A stretch of 64,000 nt of DNA from Megaustenia siamemsis (taxonomy: Eukaryota > Mollusca > Gastropoda > Stylommatophora > Ariophantidae): positions 66,754,640 through 66,818,639 of the forward strand of contig JAVIAB010000101.1 of assembly GCA_032433765.1 (NCBI GenBank). The letters run 5' to 3'. Position numbers and translations under genes: made by a program. Each line of letters opens with the position of its first letter. The first letter of the stretch is position 1. The notes under the pieces were generated by a model that ran no database searches, was not told where the DNA came from, and saw nothing but the letters and a program-made list of their open reading frames with translations. Of the stretch, positions 21,190-32,034 are shown in pieces.

Positions 21190-22475
21190 TCATTCAGAAT
21201 CAGACGAGTCAAATAGGTCGATTACTGCTTTCGGCTGAACAAACAACAAACCATCCTTTTTCCAATATTCCTCTTCTTGTCGTAACACATGATCCTCACA
21301 TTTTACCCAGTAGTCTTTATTTATATTTGATAGAGCCTGATTTGTAAGTGTCTCAACATCGCATAATTTGAAAGTTTTATTTGTATATGCTACGTGTCCT
21401 TTAACTTTTGCCCAAACTAGTTCTATAGGATTTAAGTGTGCATGATATGGAGGTAGTCTCAAACATCTATGGCCATGTTCTTGAATTAACTTGTCTATTT
21501 TAAATATCTTTGTACGTTGTGTCTGTTTTACAAGGCTAAGCAATTCGGGTTTCAAGTAGCTGTCGTTAACTTGTATGTGTTCTTTTATGAGCCACGTTTT
21601 GATTGCATCTTTTGTACTTGATGATGTTGGGATTCTATCTTCTACGTTAACTACGTTATGGTATGAAGCATTGTCCATTATCAGACAAGAAGGTCGATCT
21701 AATATTGGAAGGATACTTTTCTCGATCCAGTCTTTAAATATGTGCCCATTCATTTCGGAGTGGTAGTCTCTATTGTCTATGGATTTTGAAATGAAAACGA
21801 GATGAGCATTCTGCAACAACCCATTATGTCTGCTACCTGCATGTGCAACTATCAAACGTTGCCCTTTACTGCTTGGTACTGATCTTTTAATACTTCCATC
21901 TGCTAACTGCCATTCCTTTTCATTTGTATGATGAGCGTTGATCCAAGTTTCATCTAAATAAACAATATCATAATCATTTTCGCGCATTTCCTTCACTTCA
22001 CGTAAATACTTGCTTCTAAGAGCTACTAGATGTGGCTTCTCACAAATAATGTTTTTTTTCCACCAGCATACTTTCTAACGGTGAAGCCTGCACTTCTTAA
22101 TATTTTCCATAATGAAGTTTTTGATATTTCAATGTCGTTGTTAGTTTTCAGCCAAAGCTTCAACTTTCTAAGTGTCACTTCTTCGTTTATATCAAACATT
22201 CGACAGATTTCTCTTTTTACTAGGTCCTTATCAAAACTGTCTAACGTTTCTTTCCTTCCTTGCTTTCTTGCATTTGTTGGCAATAAATATACGCTTCCTT
22301 TAACTATTCGATCAAATGAACGTTTACACAAACCTAAAATATGCATTGTTCTCTTCTCAGGGTTTGATAAAGAACAATAAAGATGTCCCTTTTTACGCTC
22401 TCTGCAGAAGTATTGATAAATCTTTATAGCAATGTTATGCTCAGTAAAATATTTTGCCTTTATACTCATTCTCAC
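21190..22475 (-). pseudogene. IS630/Tc1/mariner-type DDE transposase, copy 2, one frameshift
   Basis: Paralogue of the copy at 3997. The N-terminal frame (22475 to about 22029) starts MRMSIKAKYF and carries the DNA-binding half (CKRSFDRIVKG; IEISKTSLWKILRSAGF). The second frame (21996-21190) carries the core with D in YLDETW, D in IMDNASYHN and E in HLNPIELVW; again 83 residues lie between the last two acidic residues. It ends with an intact VIDLFDSSDSE tail that copy 1 has out of frame. The two frames are separated only by a single-base length change in a run of eight T at 22052-22059. The catalytic residues are all kept. Otherwise no stop is seen, so inactivation looks recent. Confidence 0.9.
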
Positions 22476-22958
22476 ATAGACTTGCAGAAGATAATATGGA
22501 TAGTGCCGCCTCCTTTCTGTAAATATTGAGATTTGCCTCTGAATTATGACTCGAACTCGAGTCTACGGCCGTGATTTTGACGTCACATAATTTCCGGTTT
22601 CGGCTAAAATGTCATTTTGTGCTAAACGGGAAATTTCATATGTAACATTTCTTTATAAAAATTTATAGTGGAAACATAACTATTTTAGGACGGTGCGCAT
22701 TCAGCCGTGAAGGTCATGCCTATATGTTAAAGAATCAGCTGTGAGATGTAAGCATCTACATAATCCCGCCGGTGTTTATAATATCGATTAACTTTTTTTA
22801 AATATAGTTTAAATAAGGCATCTTTGAAACTGGATCACATTTCTTTGATAAAAAAATTTTTTATAGCGACATTAGTATTCTAAACCTAACTTCAAAAGAT
22901 CAATGCAAATGAACAATAAGTTTTTGAAAAAAAATAAATTAATGTCTAGGCAAACGAA

Positions 22959-23936
22959 CATTGAAGACCAAACTCTTAGTATTTCAAACCTATGTGCTTA
23001 GCACACAATTATATGGATCTGAAACCTGGACAACATACTCAAATCAAGAAAAAAGACTGAATGTCTTCCACGTGCGGTGTCTTCGCAGGATAATGCACAT
23101 TAAATGACAGGACAAAATAACCAACTTTACTGTCCTGCAAAGTACTAAGACCCCAACAATAATGTCGATGCTCAGATGTCGAAGACTAAGATGGCTGGGA
23201 CACTTCTAGCGAATGGAAGAGAAAAGTATCCGCAGGCAAATAAAGGTAAAGGTAAAGTACGAGACTTGAACCGGCGTCTTAGCACGCGAGTTTCCACCCA
23301 TATGTGCTCGGCCGCCTATCCAGAAATGTTCGGATATTTTCTGGATAGTGTCGCCTCAAGCATCGAAACTCAGATGCGAAGCGACATTCCTCACCTTCCC
23401 AGGGTAATACCCTGGTACCCATTTCTGCCAACGGCTGGGTCGACCGTGGGGGTATTTTTTTATCCAACCAGTACAACTCACACTGCTCCCAGCGGGAATC
23501 GAACACGGGTTGTCCAAACGTCGGTAGTCCAGTCGGGTGGTTTTCCCAACTAGGCTACCGAGGCCCCCCCCACAGGCAAATAACATATGTTGAACTAAAA
23601 CACGGAAAAATACAAATCGGCAGGCCTAAACTACTATATAAAGATATATGTAAATCATCTCTGAATGATTTCTCCATCTGTGAAAATGACTGGGAACATC
23701 TGGCAAGTAATCGCACATCATGGAGATCATGCACAAGGAATGGTTTATCGTCATTTGAGATTGTGCTAATAGCAAACCTTAGAAAAGAAAAGACTCAAGA
23801 AAAAGGATGGAAAACCACGTGGACCAGTAGGCCTGAATTGTTCATTCTGTGGCTGTATGTGTTTGTCAAACTGTGGTAGAATTAGTCACGAGAGAAGCTG
23901 TTTAATAAAAACAAAACTTCAAAAAAATACACAATA
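22959..23936 (+). mobile_element. LINE-J 3' fragment, copy 3, split by SINE-2, with zinc-knuckle C-terminus
   Basis: Begins CATTGAAGACCAAACTC at the edge of the DNA transposon and reads FQTYVLSTQLYGSETWTT, then a FHVRCLRRIMHIK-like stretch. SINE-2 interrupts at 23243-23572. After it come VELKHGKIQIGRPKLLYK, then NDWEHLASNRTSWRSCTR and a terminal knuckle with Cys and His at the positions of NCSFCGCMCLSNCGRISHER, then SC. This C-x2-C ... H-x4-C end is characteristic of this LINE type. The C-terminal 90 codons are open to the stop near 23936. Confidence 0.85.
23243..23572 (-). mobile_element. SINE-2 (tRNA-derived) with 11-bp target duplication
   Basis: Read on the minus strand from 23572: GCCTCGGTAGCCTAGTTGGG carries a perfect A box (TAGCCTAGTTGG), and GTGTTCGATTCCCGC a perfect B box (near 23502). 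The body ends at the left in ACTTTACCTTTACCTTT. CAGGCAAATAA occurs at 23233-23243 and 23573-23583, exactly where other LINE-J copies read straight through, so the insertion site and target duplication are certain. The opposite-strand frame of 125 codons at 23176-23553 is incidental. Confidence 0.95.
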
Positions 23937-24070
23937 GCCTCCACCAGACGGTCTGACAAGACGAAAAGAGCCATATTGCACAAACATACAGTGATACATT
24001 TTTTTCTGAACTAAAAACTAAGTAATGCAAATGCGTAGAAATATGTATTTTAAATAAATACACAATTGCT

Positions 24071-24076
<6 letters not shown>

Positions 24077-24120
<44 letters not shown>

Positions 24121-24126
24121 TATATA
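24077..24126. repeat. (AT)n microsatellite
   Basis: AT run of about 45 bases with one slip. Confidence 0.97.
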
Positions 24127-24145
24127 CAATTCTGTATGTATGTAT

Positions 24146-24600
24146 ATGTTAGTTGCTCGGTAGCCTAGTTGGATAAATCAGGGGAAGAGGTATGTTAACA
24201 GCACTCGGTAAAAATGACAAATAATCAACAACAGAAAAAAATATGGACCAAGGCAGGATCGAACCCGTACTCAGTGGCACAGCGCCTTGCCACGAAAAGC
24301 CAAACGCTAGGGAACACTGCCACTCAGCTAACTAGAAAATTAGCTTCGTAGGCAAGGTCCTTTCGCGAAGGCTTTCCCATGACTATAGCATAAGGCTGCG
24401 ATCAATGCTCGGAAATATTTTTTCCTGTTAAGACAAGTATCTCCCGGATAGGGTAGGGCTGAATACTTGCGTTGCAGACAAACATTTAGGACGAAACATC
24501 ACGAATAGTAGTTTCCAGTGGTTAAGACTGGAGACAAATAATAATAAATGAATATTATTATAGAGGGAAACTTCCTCTTCCCCTGAATTGATTCACTGAT
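24146..24600 (-). mobile_element. SINE-4-like tRNA head in a 13-bp inverted-repeat frame
   Basis: On the minus strand near 24340, GTTAGCTGAGTGGCAGTG (A box TAGCTGAGTGG) is followed about 70 bases on by GGGTTCGATCCTGCC (B box), with a long variable arm between, like a tRNA-Ser/Leu-derived SINE. To the left, on the plus strand, GCTCGGTAGCCTAGTTGG (24154) is a SINE-2-type head. A perfect inverted repeat, TCAGGGGAAGAGG at 24178-24190 and its complement at 24574-24586, encloses the SINE-4 head. Could be a SINE dimer or a small non-autonomous DNA element that captured a tRNA-like sequence. Confidence 0.5.
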
Positions 24601-24619
24601 TATCGCCTCGGAAGTATAA

Positions 24620-24745
24620 TAATATAGACAAATCGAATTGAAGTCTCCGGTCACATCATAAACAACTTGCAATATGTGGAAGACACAGTCCTACTATCAG
24701 AGACATAGAATGAACTACAGGAAATTATAGACATAATAGTATTTT
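24620..24745 (+). mobile_element. LINE-C reverse-transcriptase motif C scrap
   Basis: HIINNLQYVEDTVLLSET, a stop, then NELQEIIDIIV aligns with the motif C region of the long LINE-C (NINNLRYADDTVLIAET). YADD has become YVED, and the scrap is too short to mean anything functionally. Confidence 0.75.
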
Positions 24746-24849
24746 AATTTTTAAAAAATTGCCTATACGACTATATTAAATATTTAATTTCAGATAGAAT
24801 ATTTGATAGAAGAGGTAAGTTATTTTTTTAATATGGGGAAGATGCAAAT

Positions 24850-25290
24850 ACTGGCAGTGCTGCTGTAAAGCTACTAACAGGAGCAAATAGTGCTGTTGTA
24901 AAGCTGCTAACAGGAGCAAACAGTGCTGTTGTAAAGCTGCTAACAGGAGCAAATAGTGATGTTGTAAAGCTGCTAACAGGAGCAAATAGTGCTGTTGTAA
25001 AGCTGCTAACAGGAGCAAATAGTGCTGTTGTAAAGCTGCTAACAGGAGCAAATATTGCTGTTGTAAAGCTGCTAACAGGAGCAAATAGTGCTGTTGTAAA
25101 GCTGCTAACAGGAGCAAATATTGCTGTTGTAAAGCTGCTAACAGGAGCAAACAGTGCTGTTGTAAAGCTGCTAACAGGAGCAAATAGTGCTGTTGTAAAG
25201 CTGCTAACAGGAGAAAACAGTGCTGTTGTAAAGCTGCTAACAGGAGCAAACAGTGCTGTTGTAAAGCTGCTAACAGGAGCAAATAGTGAA
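24850..25290. repeat. 33-bp minisatellite
   Basis: About 13 highly similar units, each GCTGTTGTAAAGCTGCTAAC followed by AGGAGCAAATAGT. Variants are limited to AATAG/AACAG/AATAT, suggesting recent homogenisation. Open frames run on both strands because 33 is a multiple of three with no stop; not proteins. Confidence 0.97.
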
Positions 25291-25735
25291 GTGTTGCGTA
25301 CACTCATACAAGGTGACAATTTTACAAAATAATAAAAGAACAAAATACTGACGTGTCGGCGCTACACGCTACAGACAAAATGAGAGCAACATCATTAATA
25401 CACAATATACTGATCAAGGACACAACAAACACTAAACCAAGCTAGTATAACATTGATCATAGATCATTGGCTATATCTTTACTATTTTCTCTCGACGCTA
25501 GAAGGCAACATAAGATAGAAAAATAAGATGTCGTTGCATAAATCATTAGTACTGAAAATGCATTAAAGACTTCATAGAGAGTGAGTCATATTACAAGACA
25601 TACAAATATATAAGGAGACAAAAGTAAATAATACATAAGATAATGCATTCGCTCCAATATTATACGATGTCTCTGACGGTGGATGAGATGGAGTAATCAG
25701 AAATGATCAACGACTGAGAAAGGAAAAACAAAAAC
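25291..25735. other. no gene recognised
   Basis: About 450 bases, AT-rich, no repeat or domain recognised. Confidence 0.4.
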
Positions 25736-25925
25736 GTGTGTACTACACTAGAGACGTATTCAAGACACGAAAGTCGAATAGGGCTGACCACCTAGGAAGA
25801 GATAGGAGCCTCACCTTGTATAACTCAAAAGGAAGCCATGTTGAGCAATTTCATGATAAAAGACATAGTAAAATGACGTACCATGGTAGCCAAACTTCAA
25901 TGTGGAGACGTCACCCAATGAATTA
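25735..25925 (+). mobile_element. LINE-A 3' end, decayed
   Basis: The last 80 bases match the LINE-A terminus in broken frame (ACCATGGTAGCCAAACTTCA, then GTGGAGACGTCACCCAATGA; compare 47900 and 51065). The upstream part is only loosely similar. Confidence 0.55.
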
Positions 25926-25959
25926 ATGCACGTACAAACGATATAGATGGCAGCAAACC

Positions 25960-27135
25960 TCTATTGTGCTGTATTGGGAGTGGAATAGAGAATAATGTTG
26001 TGATATATTTTGTTGAAGTGACAAGATAAAATAATGATGAGATATATTTGTCTATGTGGCGACGCAAAGTAACGGCGTGATATATTGTTGATGTGACGAG
26101 ACACATTAATGACGTGATATATTGTGTTAAGGTGACGAGGCTAAATAAAGGTGTGATATATTTTTGAAGTGACAAGAGAAAAAAATGTTGAAATATATTT
26201 GTCTATGTGGCGAGGTAAAATAATGGTGTGACATATTTTTGAAGTAACAAGACAAAATAATGATGTGATATATTCGTTGATGTGACAAGAAAAAATAATG
26301 ATGTGCTAGATCTGTTTATTTGGCGAGGCAAATTAATACGGTGATATATTGTATTTATGTGAAGGGACAAACTAATTTTGTGATATGTTTGTTTATTTCA
26401 TAACGCTAAACAATGATGTGATATATCGTGTTTATGTGAAGAGACAAAATAATGTGATATATTTGTTGATGTTACGAAAAAAAATAATAATGTGATATAT
26501 TGTGTTGATGTGAAGAGGCATAATAAGGATGTGATATATTGTGTTGATTTGGTGGACACAATTATGGTGTGACATATTAAGTTGCTGTGACGAGACAAAA
26601 TCATGAGGTGACATATTGTGTTGGTATGACGAGACAAAATAATGATGTGATATATTATATTGATCTAAAGTGACACACTAATGATATAATGTATTGTGTT
26701 GACGTGACGAAAAAATTATTGATGTGATGTGACGAGGTAAAATAATGAGGTGATATATTATGTTGATGTGACGAGACAAAATAATGATGTGATATATTGT
26801 ATTGATCTGATGAGACACAATAATGATGTGATGTTTTGTGTTGATGTAGCGAGACAAAATAATGATGTGATATATTGTGTTGATCTGAAGGGATACAATA
26901 ATGATGTGTATATTGTGTTAATGTGGTGAGACAAAATAATGATGTGCTATATTTGTTGATGTGGCGAGACAAAATAATGATGTGAGATATTGTGTTGATC
27001 TGAAGAGACACAATAATGATGTGTATATTGTATTAATGTGGCGAGACAAAATAATGATCTGCTATATTTGTTGATGTGGCGAGACAAACTAATGATGTGC
27101 TATATTTGTTGATGTGACGAGACAAATATATGACC
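25960..27135. repeat. ~39-bp diverged minisatellite
   Basis: About 30 units with blocks GTTGATGTGACGAGACAAAA and TAATGATGTGATATATTGT. Units differ in length (insertions of T-rich bits) and in GACGAG/GGCGAG/GAAGAG variants, and the left half is more diverged than the right. Short frames on the minus strand are repeat translations. Confidence 0.95.
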
Positions 27136-27344
27136 AAGACCACACCTATATGTGCTGGCAAATGGTTAATTTTGAACGAAATACAGAGTAAGGATTACGT
27201 TGAAGTGAAGGATTTTGTGAATTGTAATGTACAATTCTTACTAACACTTATAGACTGTTTAAAGATATACATCTAGATGAAAAAGACATGCGACTAATAT
27301 ATAATTTATACTGGGACCAAATAGCAAAATTGGGTTATTGAGTT

Positions 27345-27655
27345 ATTTCCGGGTCATCATCATTGCATTCCGAACATGTCCATAGGTACTCAGGTTCCCT
27401 CCTCAGCAATTCCCGCTGTGTCCAGCGACTGACGACTCCAGTTCTATTCTGGTTGTGCCCATCTTAACTCCCATTTCCATCATACGATGAAGTGATGTGG
27501 ATCTGTGTTTGTCGAAGTCATGGGCTCTTCCCACATCTCGGAGGGCATTGATGATGTCCGACAAATCCATTGGATGCCCGTCCCCAACGACAGCGCAGCT
27601 AGCCAACCTGTCCGCTCTTTCATTTCCCCGTACTCCCGCGTGTCCAGGGACAAAA
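27345..27655 (-). mobile_element. LINE-E 3' fragment (end of RNase H)
   Basis: On the minus strand: GVRGNERADRLASCAVVGDG (the last RNase H motif), then HPMDLSDIINALRDVGR, MEMGVKMGTTRIELESS and a C-terminal LSTYGHVRNAMMMTRK-like end. The frame is nearly intact. The second copy at 50125-50400 keeps a segment missing here (a KLSGRVRRLINKHRTGVG-like stretch), so this copy has an internal deletion. Confidence 0.8.
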
Positions 27656-27689
27656 AAAGGTGACCTTACGTATTTTGGATTTCTGCAAC

Positions 27690-28985
27690 AACTCTACCCA
27701 TTGCATGCGCACATGCAACAATAACAAAGAAAACTCTACACTTATTGATATAAAAAGACGAGTAAGACAGGGATGCATCCAATCAGCAAGCTTGTTTAAT
27801 GTATACACTGAGCAAATCTTTAAAAACGTCTCAGAGATACCAGGCTAAAACATTAATGGAAAGGTAATCAATAACCTAAGACATGCTGATGATACTTGAT
27901 AACAAGCAGATAGTCCTAAAGATCTACAACAATTACTTAATGAAACAAACAAGATCAGCAACAATTACATAATGAAACAAACACGATCAGCAACAATTAC
28001 ATAATGAAACAAACACGATCAGCAACAATTACTTAATGAAACAAACACGATCAGCAACAATTACTTAATGAAACAAACACGATCAGCAACAATTACATAA
28101 TGAAACAAATACGATCAGCAACAATTACATAATGAAACAAACACGATCAGCAACAATTTATTAATGAAACAAACACGATCAGCAACAATTACATAATGAA
28201 ACAAACACGATCAGCAACAATTACATAATGAAACAAACACGATCAGCAACAATTACTTAATGAAACAAACACGATCAACAACAATTTTGATTAGATACTA
28301 ATGTTAAAAACACTAAAACTATGATCATAAACAAAGATAATACTCAAAACCTACAAGTGGATATCAAAATTGAAGGAAGAGACACGGTGGTAGTTCAGAG
28401 TTACAACTACCTTGGCCATACTATAAACAGTGATGAAAAATGTACAACTGAAATAAATAAAGGAATAGGTATGACAAAATGCAATGTTAATGCCATAAAA
28501 ATATACTAACATCAAGATAAATAACACCCGGGCTAAAACTAAGAAGAGCAACATGTTATATCTTCTTAACATTTGTGAATGGTGCATCAACATTTACTTT
28601 AGGAAAAAAACAAATAGAGCAGTAAATCGAGACCTTTGAAATGTGTGTTTATAGAAGAATATATATAATGGGATGGAAAGAAAAGGAAACAAACAATGAA
28701 GACTTAAAAATGAAAAGAGAAATACTAAACACAATTAAATCAAGAAAAATGTGATGTTTGAGGCGTGTTAAAAGACACATCAGCATAATAAATGTAATCT
28801 TTGAAGGGAAAATACAAGGTAAAAGAGGTAGACCAAGACCAACATGGACGAGTAGCATCAAAAGATGGACAAGTCAGCCTATGACAACCTACACTATCAA
28901 AGCAAGAGTAAGCTGAAAGACGCTCTATTGTAGTCAATCTTTGATGTGAAGGTGGCACTCTGTGATAATGACGAAAAGATATAAA
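27690..28985 (+). mobile_element. LINE-A, RT motif B to 3' end, with internal minisatellite
   Basis: Reads IDIKRRVRQGCIQSASLF (motif B), NVYTEQIFKNVSEIPG, a stop, then INNLRHADDT (motif C, YADD changed to HADD). The next codons, DLQQLLNETNKISNN, are expanded into a 32-bp tandem array (27917-28287). Beyond it NTKTMIINKDNTQNLQVD, then TVVVQSYNYLGHTINSDE resume the normal LINE-A order, ending with a RWTSQPMTTYTIKARVS-like frame and an end near 28975. Frameshifted and dead. Confidence 0.85.
27917..28287. repeat. 32-bp minisatellite inside LINE-A
   Basis: Eleven units plus a partial one, each GATCAGCAACAATTACATAA followed by TGAAACAAACAC, with ACATAA/ACTTAA/TATTAA variants. The first, diverged unit (GATCTACAACAATTACTTAA) is the original LINE codons. 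Confidence 0.95.
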
Positions 28986-29284
28986 TAATATATACGAAAC
29001 GAAATAGAACACAGAACAGTAATACTATTTGTTTATAAGATAGAAAGCGTACACAGGAATAAATGAGTAAGAAATAAATCAGAAAACAACGTGTTTTGCC
29101 TTGTGATTTATTTTGTTTCTAACAAGTGTATCGTTCGTCTCAGATTACCGATATTGTGAAAGAAACGGCGATAGAAATCGTAAGTTATACCACCCAGGAC
29201 TAGCCAGCACCGTCGTATCGAAACGTTATATAGCAATAATAATGTCTTACTGCCTTTTTTACAAATAAATATTGTATTGAAAAC

Positions 29285-29515
29285 TGAACCATCCGCATTT
29301 TTCGGACACATCATGAGAAGATGGAAGTTGGAATAATGTGTTACAACTGACAAAATACAGAAGAGGAGAGATCTCGGAAGACATAAAGAGAGAAAATACT
29401 GGGTAGCTTGGTGTCATGGCATGGAAAAGTCAACAACATAAATGATACGATGCACTGAGATAGAAGATTGTGGAAGGGCATGATCTAAACTGTATGCGCA
29501 TTATGATGATGATTT
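29285..29515 (+). mobile_element. LINE-C 3' end
   Basis: CATCATGAGAAGATGGAAGT through GGTGTCATGGCATGGAAAAG to an ATGATGATG tail matches the end of the long LINE-C. The flank after the tail (GTCATTGATTTGTAATTGAA) is shared with the copy ending near 32290, so the two copies share ancestry by duplication. Confidence 0.8.
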
Positions 29516-29624
29516 GATTGTCATTGATTTGTAATTGAACAAGAAGGTGAGTTAAGGCATATCGGTCTCTCTGTCTCTCTTTCTATTTCTTCCCAATCTC
29601 TTATAGCTCGTTAAGTTCCAAGAG

Positions 29625-30098
29625 ATATACACAGGAAGAATGTTGAGAATACCATGGACAGCTAAGAAGAGCAATGAAAGCGTTCTGAAAGAGGCCACCG
29701 CAATTAAGAGAGCTATTTTCCAACATTAGAAAGAAACAATCATCATTTTTTTGGCCATGTAATGAGAAGTGAACAGCTGGAATAGATTATAACAACTGGA
29801 AAATTGAGGGACAAAGAGATAGAGGTAAGCAAAGAGAAAAGATACCAGACATTTTAGGAGAAATGTTCTGCAGAGGGTCAACAGAAGACATGTTAAATAA
29901 CTGTCGAGATCGAAGTTTGTGGAGACACAGTATCACCTACTCCAGCAGGCATGGTACTTAATGATGAAACAGTATCACCTACTCCAGCAGGCATGGTACT
30001 TCATGATGACACAGTATCACCTACTCCAGCAGGCATGGTACTTCATGATGACACAGTATCACCTACTCCAGCAGGCATGGTACTTAATGATGAGACAA
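29625..30098 (+). mobile_element. LINE-C-related 3' end, terminus amplified
   Basis: A subfamily of LINE-C: GRMLRIPWTAKKSNESVLKE, then FGHVMRSEQL-like and RDRSLWRHSITYSSRHGT, the expected end of the protein. The last 42 bases, including the ATGATG end, are then repeated four times. Confidence 0.75.
29929..30098. repeat. 42-bp tandem repeat, four units, from a LINE-C end
   Basis: Units begin CAGTATCACCTACTCCAGCA and end with TACTTAATGATG or TACTTCATGATG. Each is the last codons plus 3' terminus of the LINE. Confidence 0.95.
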
Positions 30099-30176
30099 TT
30101 TGACATTTCAGAAATCAAAATGCATATGTCACAAAATTGTATTAAAAACGTATGTGAAATTATCATTTAAAGTGCT

Positions 30177-30432
<256 letters not shown>

Positions 30433-30896
30433 CACTTCCACTTCAGCGCGTTCGGGTGTCCAGAAAAATACAAAATTGTTTGTCTCGCCATTTTGACGGC
30501 ATTGTCAATATGTGATGTAACGTTTCTTTGTTGTTGTCTGTCCATTATTCTGTGTTTGCACCTTGCTCTTTTCCCTTCTCCTCTTTTAATATATGCTTCG
30601 TATTGTAAGGAATCACACGACATTCTTTCTAGATGTCAACAAAATTTATTATTTTTTTTCTGTTTGTATCATAGTATTGACTTAATCCCCACACTTTCTT
30701 TTATAACATTATTTCTGATTATGTTTTCTCTGTTTACTCCAAAGCCTTTTTCTCACGGACCTGTCAAAATGATATCTCTGTGTCTGCCGTATATCAGATG
30801 TTGATATCTTGTAGGTTTATAGATTTTAAGGCTTGATGTTGCCCATGTAAGTGTAATAAAACAAACAATTTGTTCAAATAAAATATACATAATTTA
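30433..30896. other. no gene recognised
   Basis: About 460 bases, T-rich; the open frame entering from the CTTT tract continues to 30804 but shows no domain. Confidence 0.35.
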
Positions 30897-31045
30897 CAGT
30901 TATGGTTGTTGAATGCCCCGGTATCACTGCAAAACGAATTAAAATCCATAATTACTCAACCGCCCGTGCTAGTGGAATCATTCAAATTAATATTTCATCT
31001 CCCAAACAAAGAAAGGCAGCTGCAGTCCCCATCAGAGCAGTCTAA
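30897..31045 (-). mobile_element. repeat F fragment
   Basis: Minus-strand match to the end of the repeat F copies at 45745 and 60535: GGGGACTGCAGCTGCCTTTC, then GATGATTCCACTAGCACGGGC-like sequence and ATGGATTTTAATTCG (ATG at 30949-30947). Only the last 150 bases are present. Confidence 0.7.
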
Positions 31046-31680
31046 TATAAAAATATAAATAATTTATAACAAATGAAAGTGTTGTTTAAAGCCATTACAA
31101 AAGTTATTTAATGCCCCTTTAATAACATTTAAAATTATTTCACGAAATTAAATCTACTCCTGTAAAGGAAATACGGTATTACAAAAACATAAACTACATT
31201 TCTGTCTAGGAAAATAATGTATTGTGCATACAATACGCCCTTGTAATTGAGGAAACGATTAAATATGATAAATGAATTCTTTCATTGAAATTTAATTTTC
31301 TTGCTAGATTTTAAATAGCACGACGCGTCATTTATACAGGACAGTGGTAAGTTATGTGCATCATTATACTGTAGATGGGGAACATACATTAGAAGCTGAC
31401 GAATTTGTGAATTGACTGCCAATAAATTACGGTATGCATATCTTTGTCATTTACAGCGTAATACACTACTGTATTATGTTTAGTTGTAGCTTCATATGAT
31501 CACTTCCGCTCTCTTCTATTTTGTTCACGTTACCTTGACAATTCAGGAGACTTATCACCATTATCATCTTAATGATTAGCATTATCCATCAACAGTAGCC
31601 TCTATCGGCTGTAGAAACAGAGAAAGGAGTCAGCTGATGCAGTATATAAATACCGTGTGACTACCGGCTTCTAGAAATTA
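31046..31680. other. no gene recognised
   Basis: AT-rich, no open frame or repeat family recognised. Confidence 0.4.
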
Positions 31681-31689
31681 AAAGGAAAA

Positions 31690-31775
31690 TGAATAGACCC
31701 ATTGCTAGCTGGCACTCATGTCGTAAGAGACGACTACGGAGGTTTAGAATCCTCGCCTATGCTGTCGAATATGAC
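31690..31775 (+). repeat. short conserved element with ATGTCGTAAGAG core
   Basis: CTCATGTCGTAAGAGACGACTACGG matches the 5' part of the 231-bp element at 43420-43650 (GCATGTCGTAAGAGGCGACT). Similarity fades after about 30 bases. From memory this core recurs in mollusc genomes. Confidence 0.5.
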
Positions 31776-32034
31776 ACGTACGGAACGTCGAACTTGTCAA
31801 CATAATTTACCTGTGATTTTTTTTTTAAATAATGCTGTGATAAGTGTTGAAGAGTTTGTTGTTTTATTTGTTTCTGGTGCATGGTTAGTCCATTGGCAGT
31901 CCGGGTAAAGACCGACGGACATCTGGAAAAACAGATGGCACTGGAGAAGACTAGGATCAACGGCATTCCACCAGCTGCTAACCTATTAGCTTCAGATACT
32001 AGACATAATAAATATACCAAATATTCACAGAAAG

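Larger units (their letters stand above)
20593..22958 (-). mobile_element. Tc1/mariner-type element, copy 2, with terminal inverted repeats
   Basis: The two ends are imperfect inverted repeats. The left starts TTCGTTTGCCGAGATGTTA; the right, read inverted, starts TTCGTTTGCCTAGACATTA. Similarity continues for about 40 bases to TTCAAAAAGTTCTTG against TTCAAAAACTTATTG. The transposase pseudogene lies between them in minus orientation, and a LINE scrap is inserted in the 3' untranslated region (20880-21110). The 3' region shares a CGCCGCTTTAAGAAAACC block with copy 1. I could not see a TA target duplication at the borders as placed, so the exact ends may be off by a few bases. On the right it abuts LINE-J copy 3. 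Confidence 0.75.

Noticed and set aside
23176..23553. 125-codon plus-strand frame
   Set aside because: It runs antisense through the SINE-2 insertion and LINE-J.
11226..24400. Candidate tRNA genes at A/B-box pairs (11233, 16029, 23502, 24340)
   Set aside because: Each head continues into a repeated SINE body, and the cloverleaf halves do not pair well enough by eye for a functional tRNA.
24776..25343. Two overlapping minus-strand frames of about 170 codons with LLLAALQQHY and FAPVSSFTTAL repeats
   Set aside because: 33-bp minisatellite read in two frames; no start context or neighbouring coding sequence.
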